Assembly: GCF_002872335.1 (NCBI RefSeq)
Contig: NZ_NJAG01000036.1
Location: 1-64,000, forward strand
Direction: 5' to 3'
DNA: 64,000 bases
Origin: Siphonobacter sp. BAB-5405
GTDB taxonomy: Bacteria > Bacteroidota > Bacteroidia > Cytophagales > Spirosomataceae
Shown: positions 63,042 to 64,000 of the stretch, piece after piece
How the letters are laid out: every line of letters begins with the position of its first letter
Numbering within the stretch: position 1 is the first letter of the stretch
The notes under the pieces: model-generated
What the model was told of the DNA's origin: nothing
Seen by the model: the letters and a program-made list of their open reading frames with translations, nothing else
Database searches by the model: none
Program-made: the position numbers and the translations under genes

Positions 63042-64000
63042 TTATGGATTGAGTATGATCTTGTGAATTTTGACCTGACTCCGTTCCTCTACCCGTAGCA
63101 GATACACGCCAGCACCAGCAGTACCTTCCACCTGAATCAGTACCGTATTATTCGATTCAGCTTTACGCGAAATCGGTAAGGACCGACCGTCTACCGTGGA
63201 AAGACTTACCTTCGCTTTGACGGGCTCATCCAGGCGTACGCGGAACGCGGAACCCTGTACCGGATTGGGATAAGCCATATATTCTCCGTCGATGTTCACG
63301 GATTGTGGGCGATACGGATGCAGAGTACCATCCAGATCCAGTTGGACTAACCGGTAATAGCTCGTGCCCCGATAAGGATTCTGGTCAACCAGACGGTAGG
63401 TGTGTACCTGCGTGCTGGTGCCCGCTACCTCGTGGATTTCACCCACTTTTTCAAACGTAACCAGGTCAAGGCTCCGTTCTACCGTGAAGCCTTTGTTGTT
63501 CAGCTCGCCAGCAGTTTTCCAGTTTAATTCTACCGTTTTATTTTCCAGAGCTTTTGCCGTAAAGCTAACCAGACTCACGGGCGTTGGGCTTTCGCAGGAA
63601 AGAGCTGGTCCATTATAAACAACGGTAGCGGGTAGCTGTTCGTACATCAAATCATAGTTCGACTGATTTGAAGAGTTAAGCGGGAATTGAGCTACAGCGT
63701 TAAATAGGGCCATTATATCATTGCTTTGCCCCTGGTAAATGACCGAACCGTCCAGATTGACATCTCCTGCATTATAGGCATCGTAAACGTAGCTAGGACT
63801 ACTGAAAACGTTACCCGGAGCAGTCAGTACCGCCGACTCAACACCCGCTCCGTCATTGTCAGTACCCTCGTACTTCACTTTACTGGGGGACGTATTTTTC
63901 GCATTTCCCCACCAAAGGGCCGCTTTGCCTGGGGTATTGGCCAGAGTACCCAGATTAGCTCGTTCAGCACCGTCATAATTCAAAGGCGTAGTCAGATTGT
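63042..64000 (-). CDS. Partial surface protein with type IX secretion C-terminal domain
   Basis: Only the last 319 or so codons are in view; the frame is still open at the window end (…NLTTPLNYDGAERANL), so the start is missing. From the N-terminal side: a segment with DVNLDGSVIYQGQSNDI, a Ca-binding, dockerin-like turn common at the end of large Bacteroidota surface proteins; a region SLVSFTAKALENKTVELNWKT that starts a fibronectin-like domain; and the type A sorting domain (YPNP, KVSLSTVDGRSL, GVYLLRVEERSQVKIHKIIL), cut off after transport. The protein is secreted or attached to the cell surface. Confidence 0.88.
   Translation of the reverse strand, partial: NLTTPLNYDGAERANLGTLANTPGKAALWWGNAKNTSPSKVKYEGTDNDGAGVESAVLTAPGNVFSSPSYVYDAYNAGDVNLDGSVIYQGQSNDIMALFNAVAQFPLNSSNQSNYDLMYEQLPATVVYNGPALSCESPTPVSLVSFTAKALENKTVELNWKTAGELNNKGFTVERSLDLVTFEKVGEIHEVAGTSTQVHTYRLVDQNPYRGTSYYRLVQLDLDGTLHPYRPQSVNIDGEYMAYPNPVQGSAFRVRLDEPVKAKVSLSTVDGRSLPISRKAESNNTVLIQVEGTAGAGVYLLRVEERSQVKIHKIILNP

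Noticed and set aside
62871-63098. 75-codon plus-strand open frame
   Set aside because: Runs through the minus-strand terminator hairpin and into the end of the surface-protein gene; no motif.

Overview
The window looks like a chromosome segment from a Bacteroidota bacterium, most likely order Cytophagales (Spirosomataceae or Siphonobacter-like; this genus-level guess is inference). The signs are two SusC/SusD outer-membrane glycan uptake pairs, a FecR/ECF-sigma switch coupled to an STN-bearing SusC, a type IX secretion C-terminal domain, a GldJ/GldK-like lipoprotein, PepSY and small Cys-rich iron-locus proteins, start codons without Shine-Dalgarno sequences, and several promoters of the Bacteroidota TTTG / TAnnTTTG kind. 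No rRNA, tRNA, CRISPR array, insertion sequence or phage gene was found.

Layout. 1-6.1 kb: universal stress protein plus SDR, a secreted glycerophosphodiesterase, an aldo/keto reductase-AraC operon, the 37-codon tail of a dead AraC gene, and a 0.9-kb gene-free stretch with a 14-bp tandem repeat. 6.1-16.5 kb: a polysaccharide utilisation locus with ECF sigma factor, FecR anti-sigma factor (broken by a frameshift), SusC with STN domain, SusD, a GH89 alpha-N-acetylglucosaminidase and an HGSNAT-like membrane acetyltransferase. The last two are bacterial relatives of consecutive enzymes of lysosomal heparan sulfate breakdown. 16.8-24.7 kb: an unknown membrane protein, a PQQ sugar dehydrogenase lipoprotein and a second SusD/SusC pair, facing a divergent AraC regulator (25.8 kb) across 1.1 kb of non-coding DNA. 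26.8-31.2 kb: an iron-acquisition cluster (PepSY membrane protein, TonB-dependent siderophore receptor, small CxxNR-type protein). 31.4-42.6 kb: SDR, beta-barrel protein, GH53 galactanase, GldJ/K-like lipoprotein, an AraC (frameshifted)/IMPase-like/NAD(P)-binding operon, two alpha/beta hydrolases, a glyoxalase-family dioxygenase and a divergent GAPDH. 43.0-49.0 kb: a TPR sensor histidine kinase and, tail to tail with a 4-bp stop overlap, a sigma-54-activating response regulator, then a divergent AraC gene. Between the last two lies a perfect 16-bp palindrome with an extra half-site, about 80-110 bp upstream of a -24/-12 (sigma-54) promoter-like sequence. 49.1-64 kb: AraC-epimerase pair, S41 peptidase, SnoaL-like protein, a Gfo/Idh/MocA and TolB-like pair divergent from a NrtR-type Nudix regulator, DUF2911 protein, AraC-SDR pair, a GT-C-like membrane protein, a gluzincin metallopeptidase-like protein, and the C-terminal part of a type IX-secreted surface protein cut by the window end.

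Most genes sit in short operons closed by clear stem-loop terminators. A recurring theme is a local AraC-type regulator next to an oxidoreductase or hydrolase: six regulators of this type plus one remnant in 64 kb. Three single-base frameshifts in two regulatory genes (fecR-like, AraC) could be real decay or assembly errors. The most promising novel signal is the putative sigma-54 regulatory unit at 45.3-48.1 kb.
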